From: Brenneria nigrifluens DSM 30175 = ATCC 13028 | GTDB lineage: Bacteria > Pseudomonadota > Gammaproteobacteria > Enterobacterales > Enterobacteriaceae | Length of the DNA: 64,000 nt | Reading direction: 5' to 3' | Assembly (NCBI RefSeq): GCF_005484965.1 | Contig: NZ_CP034036.1 | Span: 1,116,001 to 1,180,000, forward strand | Part shown: one piece after another, positions 31,937-43,349 of the stretch | Layout: the number at the start of each line of letters is the position of its first letter | Numbering within the stretch: the first letter of the stretch is position 1 | Position numbers and translations under genes: made by a program | The notes under the pieces: model-generated | The model's database searches: none | What the model saw: the letters and a program-made list of their open reading frames with translations, nothing else | What the model was told of the DNA's origin: nothing

Positions 31937-34510
31937 ATGCGTCTGGATCGTCTTACCAGCAAGTTTCAACTTGCTCTCGCCGATGCCCAATCTCTTGCTC
32001 TCGGGCGCGACCATCAATTTATCGAACCTCTTCATCTGATGAGCGCTTTACTTAATCAGGAAGGCGGTACTGTCGGTCCTCTATTGACAGCGGCTGGCGT
32101 CAATGTTGCTCACCTGAAAAATGAAGTCGATCAGGCAATAATACGTTTACCTCAGGTCGAAGGTACCGGCGGCGATGTTCAGCCGTCCAGCGAGTTGGTT
32201 CGCACATTAAACGTCTGCGACAAGCTGGCGCAGAAACGTGGCGATACTTTCATCTCCTCGGAGCTTTTTGTGTTGGCGGTGCTGGAGTCGCGCAGTACGC
32301 TAAGTGACGTGCTGAAACGTGCGGGGGCGACGCCAGAAAGCGTTACCAAAGCAATCGATCAGATAAGAGGGGGGGAACAAGTGAACGATCAAGGCGCGGA
32401 GGATCAACGGCAGGCGCTTAAAAAATATACCATCGATCTGACCGAGCGTGCGGAACAAGGCAAGCTTGACCCGGTTATTGGCCGTGATGAGGAAATTCGC
32501 CGTACCATTCAGGTATTACAACGTCGAACTAAAAACAACCCGGTATTAATCGGTGAGCCGGGGGTGGGTAAAACCGCCATTGTCGAAGGGCTGGCCCTGC
32601 GTATTGTTAACGGCGAAGTGCCGGAAGGTTTAAAGAACAAACGCGTTTTATCCCTGGATATGGGGTCGCTGGTCGCCGGCGCCAAATACCGCGGGGAGTT
32701 TGAAGAGCGTTTAAAAGGGGTGCTGACCGATTTATCCAAGCAGGAAGGCAACGTTATCCTGTTTATCGATGAACTCCATACGATGGTGGGCGCCGGGAAA
32801 GCCGACGGCGCCATGGATGCCGGGAATATGCTCAAGCCCGCTCTGGCGCGCGGCGAACTGCACTGCGTCGGCGCCACCACGCTGGATGAATATCGGCAAT
32901 ATATAGAGAAAGACGCTGCTTTGGAGCGCCGTTTCCAGAAGGTGTTCGTTGCCGAGCCGACGGTAGAAGATACCATTGCTATTTTACGCGGTCTTAAAGA
33001 GCGCTATGAGCTGCATCACCATGTGCAGATTACCGACCCGGCGATTGTTGCCGCGGCCACGCTATCCCATCGTTATATTGCGGACCGCAAGTTGCCGGAC
33101 AAGGCGATCGACCTGATTGATGAGGCGGCTTCCAGTATTCGTATCCAGATTGACTCAAAGCCCGAGCCGTTGGATCGTCTGGACCGTCGCATCATTCAGT
33201 TGAAACTGGAACAGCAGGCGCTGAAAAAAGAGTCGGATGAAGCCAGCCAAAAACGTTTAGAGCTGTTAAGTTCCGAGCTTGAAGAGAAGGAACGCGAGTA
33301 CTCCAAGCTGGAAGAAGAGTGGAAAGCGGAAAAGGCATCGCTTACCGGCACTCAGAATATTAAGGCGGCGTTAGAGCAGGCGAAAATTTCGCTGGAGCAA
33401 GCACGCCGTCAAGGCGATCTGGGGCAGATGTCCGAGCTGCAATACGGCAAAATTCCCGAGTTGGAAAAACAGCTGGCAGCGGCCACGCAGCTTGAAGGTA
33501 AAACTATGCATTTGTTGCGTAACCGCGTTACGGATACTGAAATTGCCGAGGTGCTTGCCCGCTGGACCGGTATTCCGGTATCCAGAATGTTGGAAAGCGA
33601 ACGTGAAAAGCTGTTAAGAATGGAAGAGGCGTTGCACCAGCGCGTAATCGGACAGGATGAAGCGGTCGAAGCGGTGGCGAACTCTATTCGACGCAGCCGC
33701 GCCGGTTTGTCCGATCCCAATCGCCCAATAGGTTCTTTCCTGTTCCTTGGGCCGACCGGGGTGGGTAAAACGGAACTGTGTAAGACGCTGGCCTCTTTCC
33801 TGTTCGACAGCGATGATGCGATGGTTCGTATCGACATGTCTGAGTTTATGGAAAAGCATTCGGTGTCGCGTTTAGTGGGGGCGCCTCCGGGATATGTCGG
33901 CTATGAAGAGGGCGGCTACCTGACGGAGGCCGTGCGTCGCCGTCCTTATTCGGTGATTCTGCTGGATGAGATCGAGAAGGCGCATCCGGACGTGTTCAAC
34001 ATTCTGCTGCAGGTATTGGATGATGGGCGCCTGACGGACGGCCAGGGGCGTACGGTCGATTTCCGCAACACCGTGGTGATTATGACCTCGAACCTGGGTT
34101 CCGACCTGATTCAGGAACGCTTTGGCGAGCGGAGCTATGCGGAGATGAGGGGGATGGTGCTTGAGGTTGTTAGCCATAGCTTCCGTCCTGAGTTTATCAA
34201 CCGTATCGATGAAGTGGTGGTATTCCATCCGCTGGGTAGGCAACATATCGCCTCTATCGCCAAGATCCAGCTACAGCGTTTGTATAAACGCCTTGAAGAG
34301 CGCGGTTATACGGTGACGATAACCGACGCGGCGTTGGAACGGCTGGGAGAAATTGGCTTCGATCCGGTTTATGGTGCCCGTCCGCTTAAAAGGGCAATAC
34401 AGCAGTTGATTGAAAACCCGCTGGCTCAGCAGATTCTTTCTGGGAAATTAATCCCAGGTAAACCGGTAACGCTGGATGCTGATGGTGAAAACATCGTTGC
34501 CCGCCAATAA
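31937..34510 (+). CDS. clpB: Disaggregase ClpB
   Basis: 857 residues starting MRLDRLTSKFQ, the E. coli length. N domain about 1-145. AAA1 has Walker A GEPGVGKT (about 206) and FIDELHT. A long coiled-coil middle domain of about 410-525 is rich in Glu/Lys/Leu. AAA2 has GPTGVGKT (about 605), the pore loop GYVGYEEGG and sensor arginines. With DnaK it pulls proteins out of aggregates. It is controlled by the sigma-32 promoter upstream. An internal start for a shorter form (ClpB80) is plausible, as in E. coli. Confidence 0.98.
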   Translation: MRLDRLTSKFQLALADAQSLALGRDHQFIEPLHLMSALLNQEGGTVGPLLTAAGVNVAHLKNEVDQAIIRLPQVEGTGGDVQPSSELVRTLNVCDKLAQKRGDTFISSELFVLAVLESRSTLSDVLKRAGATPESVTKAIDQIRGGEQVNDQGAEDQRQALKKYTIDLTERAEQGKLDPVIGRDEEIRRTIQVLQRRTKNNPVLIGEPGVGKTAIVEGLALRIVNGEVPEGLKNKRVLSLDMGSLVAGAKYRGEFEERLKGVLTDLSKQEGNVILFIDELHTMVGAGKADGAMDAGNMLKPALARGELHCVGATTLDEYRQYIEKDAALERRFQKVFVAEPTVEDTIAILRGLKERYELHHHVQITDPAIVAAATLSHRYIADRKLPDKAIDLIDEAASSIRIQIDSKPEPLDRLDRRIIQLKLEQQALKKESDEASQKRLELLSSELEEKEREYSKLEEEWKAEKASLTGTQNIKAALEQAKISLEQARRQGDLGQMSELQYGKIPELEKQLAAATQLEGKTMHLLRNRVTDTEIAEVLARWTGIPVSRMLESEREKLLRMEEALHQRVIGQDEAVEAVANSIRRSRAGLSDPNRPIGSFLFLGPTGVGKTELCKTLASFLFDSDDAMVRIDMSEFMEKHSVSRLVGAPPGYVGYEEGGYLTEAVRRRPYSVILLDEIEKAHPDVFNILLQVLDDGRLTDGQGRTVDFRNTVVIMTSNLGSDLIQERFGERSYAEMRGMVLEVVSHSFRPEFINRIDEVVVFHPLGRQHIASIAKIQLQRLYKRLEERGYTVTITDAALERLGEIGFDPVYGARPLKRAIQQLIENPLAQQILSGKLIPGKPVTLDADGENIVARQ

Positions 34511-34534
34511 AGCCGCTGGGTGACAAACTCAAAA

Positions 34535-34570
34535 ACGGGAGAAAGCGGCTGTTTCTCCCGTCTTTATTTA
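34535..34570 (+). terminator. clpB terminator
   Basis: ACGGGAGAAA/TTTCTCCCGT with a 7-base loop, followed by CTTTATTTATTTT. Confidence 0.88.
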
Positions 34571-34666
34571 TTTTGTATCGATAACCCTTATTTTCCGCAT
34601 AAAACCGGCTAAAAATGGTTTTTTGACTTATTTTTAAGCGCTTGATTATTTTTTTGCATTTAGCCC

Positions 34667-34791
34667 TTGTAAGCCGCCGAGAACGCCCTATAATGCGCCT
34701 CCACTGACACGGCAACGGCGGCAACGCGGTTGTGATGACGGTAGGAAGCCAGGCAATAATCACTTGACTTCACAGCGGAATTGCATAACAT
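34667..34791 (+). promoter_or_regulatory. rRNA operon promoters P1 and P2
   Basis: P1: TTGTAA (34667-34672), 16 bases, TATAAT (34689-34694), GC-rich GCGCCTCC discriminator. P2: TTGACT (34764-34769), 16 bases, TAACAT (34786-34791). The A/T-rich tract at 34601-34660 could serve as an UP element. Confidence 0.85.
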
Positions 34792-34822
34792 ATGCGGCCC
34801 GCGCCACGGCGTAACGTGGCAC

Positions 34823-34835
34823 TGCTCTTTAACAA
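34823..34835 (+). promoter_or_regulatory. boxA antitermination site, leader
   Basis: TGCTCTTTAACAA, the rrn boxA; an identical copy at 36920-36932 precedes 23S. NusB/NusE bind it to prevent Rho termination. Confidence 0.9.
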
Positions 34836-34985
34836 TTTAATCAGACAATCTGTGTGGGCACTCACAAGACGATATCCGCAAACGATATAAAAAGTCTTGA
34901 AGAGTGACTGACAGTAAATTCATTACGAATAAACAGTTATAAATTCTTTGAGCATGCTATTAACTTAGCGAATCAAACAAATCTT

Positions 34986-36527
<1,542 letters not shown>

Positions 36528-36604
36528 AACTGAAGTGAGATATTGGAAGGTGCAGTGTCCACAACAGATTGTCTGATGAAAATAACGAGCAGAAATACCT
36601 TAAT

Positions 36605-36681
<77 letters not shown>

Positions 36682-36796
36682 ACTCTACTTATCCTTGAAA
36701 TCTTCGCTGCTGCGTTGCTCATGTGCGTTTGCACACTGCGCTACTCGCAACGAACCTTTCGTCGGCTAAGCGAGTTGGCAGAGGTATGACTGATTT

Positions 36797-36872
36797 GGGG
36801 CTATAGCTCAGCTGGGAGAGCGCCTGCTTTGCACGCAGGAGGTCTGCGGTTCGATCCCGCATAGCTCCACCA
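36797..36872 (+). tRNA. tRNA-Ala (UGC) in the 16S-23S spacer
   Basis: 76 bases with CCA encoded; acceptor GGGGCTA/TAGCTCC, anticodon loop TTTGCAC, anticodon TGC. Confidence 0.97.
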
Positions 36873-36919
36873 TTAAAAAGACTTCAGAGCGTATTGGCGA
36901 CAGTATGCTGCGAAGTATT

Positions 36920-36932
36920 TGCTCTTTAACAA
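36920..36932 (+). promoter_or_regulatory. boxA before 23S
   Basis: TGCTCTTTAACAA, identical to the leader boxA. Confidence 0.85.
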
Positions 36933-37624
36933 TCCGGAACAAGCTGAAAATTGAAACGACGCAGCTGAACATTACCCGCGAGGGTAATGATTTTGTTGTG
37001 TCAGAGTCTCTCAAATAATCGCAGCACGACGTGTTCTCTGTAAGAGGCCCTAGGCCGTACAGAAAGAAACACCTTCGGGTTGTGAGGTTAAGCGACTAAG
37101 CGTACACGGTGGATGCCTAGGCAGTCAGAGGCGATGAAGGGCGTGCTAATCTGCGAAAAGCGTCGGCAAGGTGATATGAACCGTTACACCCGACGATACC
37201 CGAATGGGGAAACCCAGTGCAATACGTTGCACTATTTCATGGTGAATACATAGCCATGAAAGGCGAACCGGGGGAACTGAAACATCTCAGTACCCCGAGG
37301 AAAAGAAATCAACCGAGATTCCCCCAGTAGCGGCGAGCGAACGGGGAGGAGCCCAGAACCATCATCAGTTTGTGTGTCAGTGGAAGCGTCTGGAAAGTCG
37401 CGCAACAAAGGGTGATAGTCCCGTACACGAAGATGCACATGCTGTGAGTTCGATGAGTAGGGCGGGACACGAGATATCCTGTCTGAAGATGGGGGGACCA
37501 TCCTCCAAGGCTAAATACTCCTGACTGACCGATAGTGAACCAGTACCGTGAGGGAAAGGCGAAAAGAACCCCGGCGAGGGGAGTGAAACAGAACCTGAAA
37601 CCGTGTACGTACAAGCAGTGGGAG

Positions 37625-37742
37625 CCCCACCACCAAAACACTTCCGGGCCGAGAGGCGATGCGGATGTCGAGGTGACGGTTGTCATCGCGTTTTTTGCGA
37701 TGAGCAACACACAAAACAAGCCGTGAGTGTTTTGGGGTGGGG
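37625..37742 (+). other. 23S intervening sequence in helix 25
   Basis: Replaces the short E. coli helix-25 tip between GCAGTGGGAG and TGACTGCGTACC. The ends pair as a 17-bp stem: CCCCACCACCAAAACACT with AGTGTTTTGGGGTGGGG, one bulged base. An inner hairpin GTTGTCATCGC/GCGATGAGCAAC lies at about 37679-37708. Confidence 0.88.
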
Positions 37743-38163
37743 TGACTGCGTACCTTTTGTATAATGGGTCAGCGACTTATATTCTGTAGCAAGGTTAACC
37801 GAATAGGGGAGCCGCAGGGAAACCGAGTCTTAACTGGGCGTCAAGTTGCAGGGTATAGACCCGAAACCCGGTGATCTAGCCATGGGCAGGTTGAAGGTTG
37901 GGTAACACTAACTGGAGGACCGAACCGACTAATGTTGAAAAATTAGCGGATGACTTGTGGCTGGGGGTGAAAGGCCAATCAAACCGGGAGATAGCTGGTT
38001 CTCCCCGAAAGCTATTTAGGTAGCGCCTCGTGAACTCATCTGCGGGGGTAGAGCACTGTTTCGACTAGGGGGTCATCCCGACTTACCAACTCGATGCAAA
38101 CTGCGAATACCGTAGAATGTAATCACGGGAGACACACGGCGGGTGCTAACGTCCGTCGTGAAG

Positions 38164-38196
<33 letters not shown>

Positions 38197-38243
38197 AAAG
38201 TCATGGTTAAGTGGGAAACGATGTGGGAAGGCCCAGACAGCCA

Positions 38244-38275
<32 letters not shown>

Positions 38276-38356
38276 GAAAGCGTAATAGCTCACTGGTCGA
38301 GTCGGCCTGCGCGGAAGATGTAACGGGGCTAAACCATGCACCGAAGCTGCGGCAGC

Positions 38357-38469
38357 GAACGTATCACTTAAAACGCTTAACGTGACGGCGAAGCTGGCAC
38401 GTTCAAGCCACAAAAACGTTGAGTTGGCCTGAGCGCTGACAGACGGCAAGGCGTTTTAAGGATACGTTC
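38357..38469 (+). other. 23S intervening sequence in helix 45
   Basis: Inserted between GCTGCGGCAGC and GTTGGGTAGGGG. The ends pair as GAACGTATC-A-CTTAAAACGC with GCGTTTTAAG-GATACGTTC, 19 bp with one bulge. Confidence 0.88.
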
Positions 38470-39175
38470 GTTGGGTAGGGGAGCGTTCTGTAAGCCGTAG
38501 AAGGTGGCCTGTGAGGGCTGCTGGAGGTATCAGAAGTGCGAATGCTGACATAAGTAACGATAATGCGGGTGAAAAACCCGCACGCCGGAAGACCAAGGGT
38601 TCCTGTCCAACGTTAATCGGGGCAGGGTGAGTCGACCCCTAAGGCGAGGCCGAAAGGCGTAGTCGATGGGAAACGGGTTAATATTCCCGTACTGGTTGTT
38701 ACTGCGAAGGGGGGACGGAGAAAGCTAGGTTGGCCGGGCGACGGTAGTCCCGGTTTAAGCGTGAAGGTGGGTGTTTTTGGAAAATCCGGAACACCGTTAA
38801 CACTGAGGCGTGACGACGAGTCACTACGGTGACGAAGTAACCGATGCTACGCTTCCAGGAAAAGCCTCTAAGCACCAGGTAACAGTCAATCGTACCCCAA
38901 ACCGACACAGGTGGTCAGGTAGAGAATACTCAGGCGCTTGAGAGAACTCGGGTGAAGGAACTAGGCAAAATGGTGCCGTAACTTCGGGAGAAGGCACGCT
39001 GGATTTGGTGAAGTCCCTTGCGGATGGAGCTGAGACCAGTCGCAGATACCAGCTGGCTGCAACTGTTTAATAAAAACACAGCACTGTGCAAACACGAAAG
39101 TGGACGTATACGGTGTGACGCCTGCCCGGTGCCGGAAGGTTAATTGATGGGGTCAGCCTTAGGGCGAAGCTCTTG

Positions 39176-39273
<98 letters not shown>

Positions 39274-39695
39274 GGCCAGGCTGTCTCCACCCGAGACTCA
39301 GTGAAATTGAACTCGCTGTGAAGATGCAGTGTACCCGCGGCAAGACGGAAAGACCCCGTGAACCTTTACTATAGCTTGACACTGAACCTTGAGCCTTGAT
39401 GTGTAGGATAGGTGGGAGGCTGTGAAGCGTGGACGCCAGTCTGCGTGGAGCCGACCTTGAAATACCACCCTTTGATGTTTGATGTTCTAACGTGGGCCCG
39501 TAATCCGGGTTGCGGACAGTGTCTGGTGGGTAGTTTGACTGGGGCGGTCTCCTCCCAAAGCGTAACGGAGGAGCACGAAGGTTAGCTAATCCTGGTCGGA
39601 CATCAGGAGGTTAGTGCAAAGGCATAAGCTAGCTTGACTGCGAGAGTGACGGCTCGAGCAGGTGCGAAAGCAGGTCTTAGTGATCCGGTGGTTCT

Positions 39696-39751
<56 letters not shown>

Positions 39752-39780
39752 ACCGCCCAAGAGTTCATATCGACGGCGGT

Positions 39781-39823
<43 letters not shown>

Positions 39824-39824
39824 T

Positions 39825-39858
<34 letters not shown>

Positions 39859-39935
39859 TGGTACGCGAGCTGGGTTTAGAACGTCGTGAGACAGTTCGGT
39901 CCCTATCTGCCGTGGGCGTTGGAAGATTGAGAGGG

Positions 39936-39967
<32 letters not shown>

Positions 39968-40321
39968 GCACCACTGGTGTACGGGTTGTGATGCCAATTG
40001 CATTGCCCGGTAGCTAAGTGCGGAAGAGATAACCGCTGAAAGCATCTAAGCGGGAAACTTGCCTCGAGATGAGTCTTCCCTGGGACTTCGAGTCCCCTGA
40101 AGGGCCGTTGAAGACGACGACGTAGATAGGCCGGGTGTGTAAGCGCAGCGATGCGTTGAGCTGACCGGTACTAATGACCCGAGAGGCTTAACCTTACAAC
40201 ACCGAAGGTGTTTTGAGAGTGACTCACAATAATCAGCTTGTTGACGGATTGAAGATTAAAATGTTTGCGTATAACGCGGACATCAAACAGCGCGGAGCGC
40301 TGGCCTGAAAAGGGAACAGAC

Positions 40322-40374
40322 AAAATCGTCGGGAACGATTTTGTACGTCGCGTAGCGACGGCCCGAAGGGCGAG
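40322..40374. repeat. triple-hairpin repeat between 23S and 5S
   Basis: AAAATCG/CGATTTT, CGTCGC/GCGACG and GCCCGAAGGGC in tandem, followed by GAGTCTC/GAGAC. It shares its layout and much of its sequence with 28268-28320. Confidence 0.65.
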
Positions 40375-40396
40375 TCTCAGGAAGAGACGAGAAATT

Positions 40397-40516
40397 TGCC
40401 TGGCGGCGATAGCGCGGTGGTCCCACCTGACCCCATGCCGAACTCAGCAGTGAAACGCCGTAGCGCCGATGGTAGTGTGGGGTCTCCCCATGTGAGAGTA
40501 GGGAACTGCCAGGCAT
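40397..40516 (+). rRNA. rrf: 5S ribosomal RNA
   Basis: 120 bases from TGCCTGGCGGC to CTGCCAGGCAT, nearly identical to E. coli 5S. Terminal stem TGCCTGGC/GCCAGGCA. Confidence 0.98.
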
Positions 40517-40521
40517 CAAAT

Positions 40522-40659
40522 TAGAAGTAGCAGTGAAATCCTGCGGGCAGTTCGCTACTCGATAGAGAGTAGGAAAAAGGCCGAAGGCTTTTAAACGTTG
40601 CGCAGCAACGGCCCGCAGGGTGGATCATGAAATGATTCATAAACTGCCAGGCATCAAAT
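40522..40659 (+). repeat. 138-base unit ending in a duplicated 5S 3' end
   Basis: It ends in AACTGCCAGGCATCAAAT (40642-40659), an exact copy of the 5S 3' end and its flank (40504-40521). In between is AACGTTGCGCAGCAACGGCC with CGCAGGG, the same core as in the tRNA-Arg units at 14342, 14636 and 14922. Confidence 0.75.
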
Positions 40660-40704
40660 AAAGCAGTAAACCGGCGAAATGCTGGTGAATAAAAGAAATT
40701 CGGT

Positions 40705-40781
40705 GGAGCGGTAGTTCAGTTGGTTAGAATACCTGCCTGTCACGCAGGGGGTCGCGGGTTCGAGTCCCGTCCGTTCCGCCA
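40705..40781 (+). tRNA. aspU: tRNA-Asp (GUC), distal in the rRNA operon
   Basis: 77 bases with CCA encoded; acceptor GGAGCGG/CCGTTCC, anticodon loop CTGTCAC, anticodon GTC. Last gene of the rRNA operon, before the terminator. Confidence 0.96.
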
Positions 40782-40791
40782 CTTATTGCAT

Positions 40792-40821
40792 AAGCCCTGA
40801 GTTAACGCTCAGGGCTTTTTT
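40792..40821 (+). terminator. rRNA operon terminator
   Basis: AAGCCCTGAG/CTCAGGGCTT with a 6-base loop followed by a T-run. Confidence 0.93.
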
Positions 40822-41029
40822 GCACGTCGATGATTTCTTATCTCCAGCTTGCATCGTCACAGTTACGCAGCCTATCCGCTATGCTATCCGTATCGGTAGC
40901 TATGTTATTGCGTTGATCGCATTAGTGCTGCCATGTATTGAAAGTCTACTATACAATCTCTATAACAGAAGCGTACCTTTGATCCATTAAAGGTATTTTG
41001 AGGTACTGGAATCTATAGCAAGGCGTGGC

Positions 41030-41827
41030 GTGCGAAAAAAAACATATGCGATGAGGTATGTAGCTGGTCAGCCGGCAGAGCGTATCTTTCCCCCCGGAAC
41101 AATGCATCATCTGGAGCAAGTGCTGCCGTCAGGTCCACTGCTGCTGGAGAAAGATGTTTTACGCGTCATGGTGTGGAATATCTTTAAGCAGCAAAGAATG
41201 AACTGGCTTTCTGTTTTACAGGACTTCGGCAGAGATGCGCAACTGGTGCTATTGCAGGAGGCGCAAAGCTCGCCGGAACTTATTCGTTTTGCAACCTCTA
41301 ACTATCTTTCTACCGATCAGGTACCGGCAATTATTTTGCCACAACACCCTTCGGGCGTAATGACACTGTCCGCTGCTCAACCTATGTACTGCTGCCCGTT
41401 GCGGGAAAAAGAGCCTTTACTGCGGTTATCCAAATCGGCGTTGGTAACGGTCTATTCATTGCCCGATGGCCGCCAGTTAATGGTGATTAACATCCATGCG
41501 GTAAATTTCAGTTTCGGCGTTGAAGTGTACAGTAAGCAGCTTGAAACCATCGGAGATCAGCTGATACACCATCACGGCCCGGTGGTAATGGCGGGGGACT
41601 TCAATGCCTGGAGTCAGCCTCGCATCAGGGCGCTCTATCGGTTTGCTACCAGGATGGCGTTACAGGAGGTGGGTTTTATTGACGACTACCGTCGCCGGGT
41701 GTTCGGTCGCCCTTTGGATTTTGTATTCTATCGGGATCTGACGGTGGTTCAATCCTCCATCCTGGTCACCCAGGCATCGGATCACAACCCCTTGCTGGTT
41801 GAGTTTCAGCTTAATAGTTGGAAATAA
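41030..41827 (+). CDS. yafD: Endonuclease/exonuclease/phosphatase family protein YafD
   Basis: 265 residues, starting with GTG and MRKKTYAMRYVAGQPAER as in E. coli YafD. Motifs of the EEP fold: VMVWNIFKQ, LLQEAQ, INIHAVNF, MAGDFNAWS and the ending ASDHNPLLVEF. The substrate is unknown. Between the tRNA-Asp terminator and this gene (40822-41029) nothing else is supported. Confidence 0.93.
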   Translation: MRKKTYAMRYVAGQPAERIFPPGTMHHLEQVLPSGPLLLEKDVLRVMVWNIFKQQRMNWLSVLQDFGRDAQLVLLQEAQSSPELIRFATSNYLSTDQVPAIILPQHPSGVMTLSAAQPMYCCPLREKEPLLRLSKSALVTVYSLPDGRQLMVINIHAVNFSFGVEVYSKQLETIGDQLIHHHGPVVMAGDFNAWSQPRIRALYRFATRMALQEVGFIDDYRRRVFGRPLDFVFYRDLTVVQSSILVTQASDHNPLLVEFQLNSWK

Positions 41828-41853
41828 AGGCCTCAAGGAACGCCCAAGCGTAA

Positions 41854-41879
41854 AAAAACTGCCATATAGGCAGTTTTTT
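41854..41879. terminator. bidirectional terminator between yafD and mltD
   Basis: AAAAACTGCC/GGCAGTTTTT with A-run and T-run on either side of a 5-base loop. Confidence 0.9.
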
Positions 41880-41891
41880 AATCAGAAAGGC

Positions 41892-43277
41892 TTACGACTC
41901 TGGTTGGGTGTTTTTACTGACGTAGAGCGTCAGTCGATCGCCGGGCTGGATATTGGCATTTTTGTTGATTACCGTATTCCAACGCATAACATCAGCGATA
42001 TTTACACCATGACGTTTGGCAATGCTGGCAAGTGAGTCACCTTTACGAACCTGATAGGTGATTGACCCGCCTTTACCGCTGTTGCCATTATCAACGTCAG
42101 ACACTTGAGCAACTTGCAAGGTTTGACCAACTTTCAGCGCATTTGCGCTACGCAGGTTGTTCCAGCTTTGCAAGTCCCTGGTGCTGACCTTCAACCGTGC
42201 GGCAATGGTGGATAGCGTATCGCCAGCGCGCACCTTATACTGCGACTCCTGCGTTGACTGCGCCAAGCGGGTTGGCTGGATCGCGGCGATATCGCTATCT
42301 GCCAGAGAATCCTTCAACTGCTCAACGTGAGCTTTCGGCACCATAATGTAGTGCGGCCCGTTAGGCGCGGTCACATTGCGTTTGTAGCCCGAGTTATAGC
42401 TCTTCAGTTTGTTCAACGGCAGGCCAGCCATTTCCGCTGCTTGCGTCAACTGCATCTGCTGCCCGACTTCAACTCTGGCCAATGCACGGCTTTCGTTTGG
42501 TTTGGGCAGGCTAATGCCGTATTTTTTGCTATTCTTAAGTATATCGCTCAAGGCCAACATTTTCGGAACATAGATAGACGTTTCGCGAGGTAACGCCAAT
42601 GCCCAGAAGTTCGTTGGTTTGCCTTGTGCTTTATTGGCTTTAATAGCTTTCATGACGCGGCCTTCACCACTGTTATAGGCAGCGACGGTTAATAACCAGT
42701 CGCCGTCAAACATGTTGTTGAGGCGTTGCATCATATCCAGCGCGGCGGTCGTCGACGCAACCACGTCGCGGCGTCCGTCATACCACTGGTTTTGTTTCAA
42801 ACCATAATTACGCCCCGTGCCAGGGACTATCTGCCATAGCCCTGCGGCATTGGCGGATGATGTGGCCTGAGGGTTAAAAGCGCTCTCCACTATGGGTAGC
42901 AGTACTAGTTCCATCGGCATCTTACGTTGTTTAATCTGCTCGACAATCCAGTACATGTACGGCTCTGCCCGTAATGTTACATCGTGGAGATAGCTCTTGT
43001 TTTTTAAATAACGCCTTTTTTGTTCGCGGATCCGGGCGTTTTCCGGAACCTCCATCTTCAGCTCGTCGCCAATAAAGCTCCACAGATCTCGTTGCGCGCC
43101 GCTGTCATCATCCAGCCATCGCGCCGAGGTCTCTCGACCCTCTGCGTACTTTGCTGCTTCACTTTGACTTGCCGAAGACAGACTCTGTGCATGCTGCTTG
43201 GGTTGAGAGGTATCGTTAGGCGGTACCTGGCAACCGGCCAGCAAGACTGAGGCGATAAGTATCGCTTTAGCCTTCAT
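41892..43277 (-). CDS. mltD: Membrane-bound lytic transglycosylase D
   Basis: 461 residues. Lipobox LLAGC (Cys16). The SLT domain has the catalytic Glu in LPIVESAFNPQATSSANAAG, then AAYNSGEGRV. Two C-terminal LysM repeats, YKVRAGDTLSTIAARLKVST (about 346-390) and YQVRKGDSLASIAKRHGVN (about 405-455), bind peptidoglycan. It cleaves the glycan strand, forming 1,6-anhydro-MurNAc. Divergent order with gloB as in E. coli. Confidence 0.97.
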   Translation of the reverse strand: MKAKAILIASVLLAGCQVPPNDTSQPKQHAQSLSSASQSEAAKYAEGRETSARWLDDDSGAQRDLWSFIGDELKMEVPENARIREQKRRYLKNKSYLHDVTLRAEPYMYWIVEQIKQRKMPMELVLLPIVESAFNPQATSSANAAGLWQIVPGTGRNYGLKQNQWYDGRRDVVASTTAALDMMQRLNNMFDGDWLLTVAAYNSGEGRVMKAIKANKAQGKPTNFWALALPRETSIYVPKMLALSDILKNSKKYGISLPKPNESRALARVEVGQQMQLTQAAEMAGLPLNKLKSYNSGYKRNVTAPNGPHYIMVPKAHVEQLKDSLADSDIAAIQPTRLAQSTQESQYKVRAGDTLSTIAARLKVSTRDLQSWNNLRSANALKVGQTLQVAQVSDVDNGNSGKGGSITYQVRKGDSLASIAKRHGVNIADVMRWNTVINKNANIQPGDRLTLYVSKNTQPES

Positions 43278-43349
43278 ATGTGTGTCAAATTAGTTGCTTA
43301 AAAGACGAGCAATAATACTTTGATTAGGGGATTAGCACAACATAAACCT

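Noticed and set aside
36682..36796. Mobile insert in the tRNA-Ile/tRNA-Ala spacer
   Set aside because: It contains hairpin-forming sequence but does not share the core of the stable-RNA units, and spacer variation between rRNA operons is ordinary.
40641..40660. Second 5S rRNA gene
   Set aside because: Only 18 bases of the 5S end recur; the rest of the unit is unrelated.
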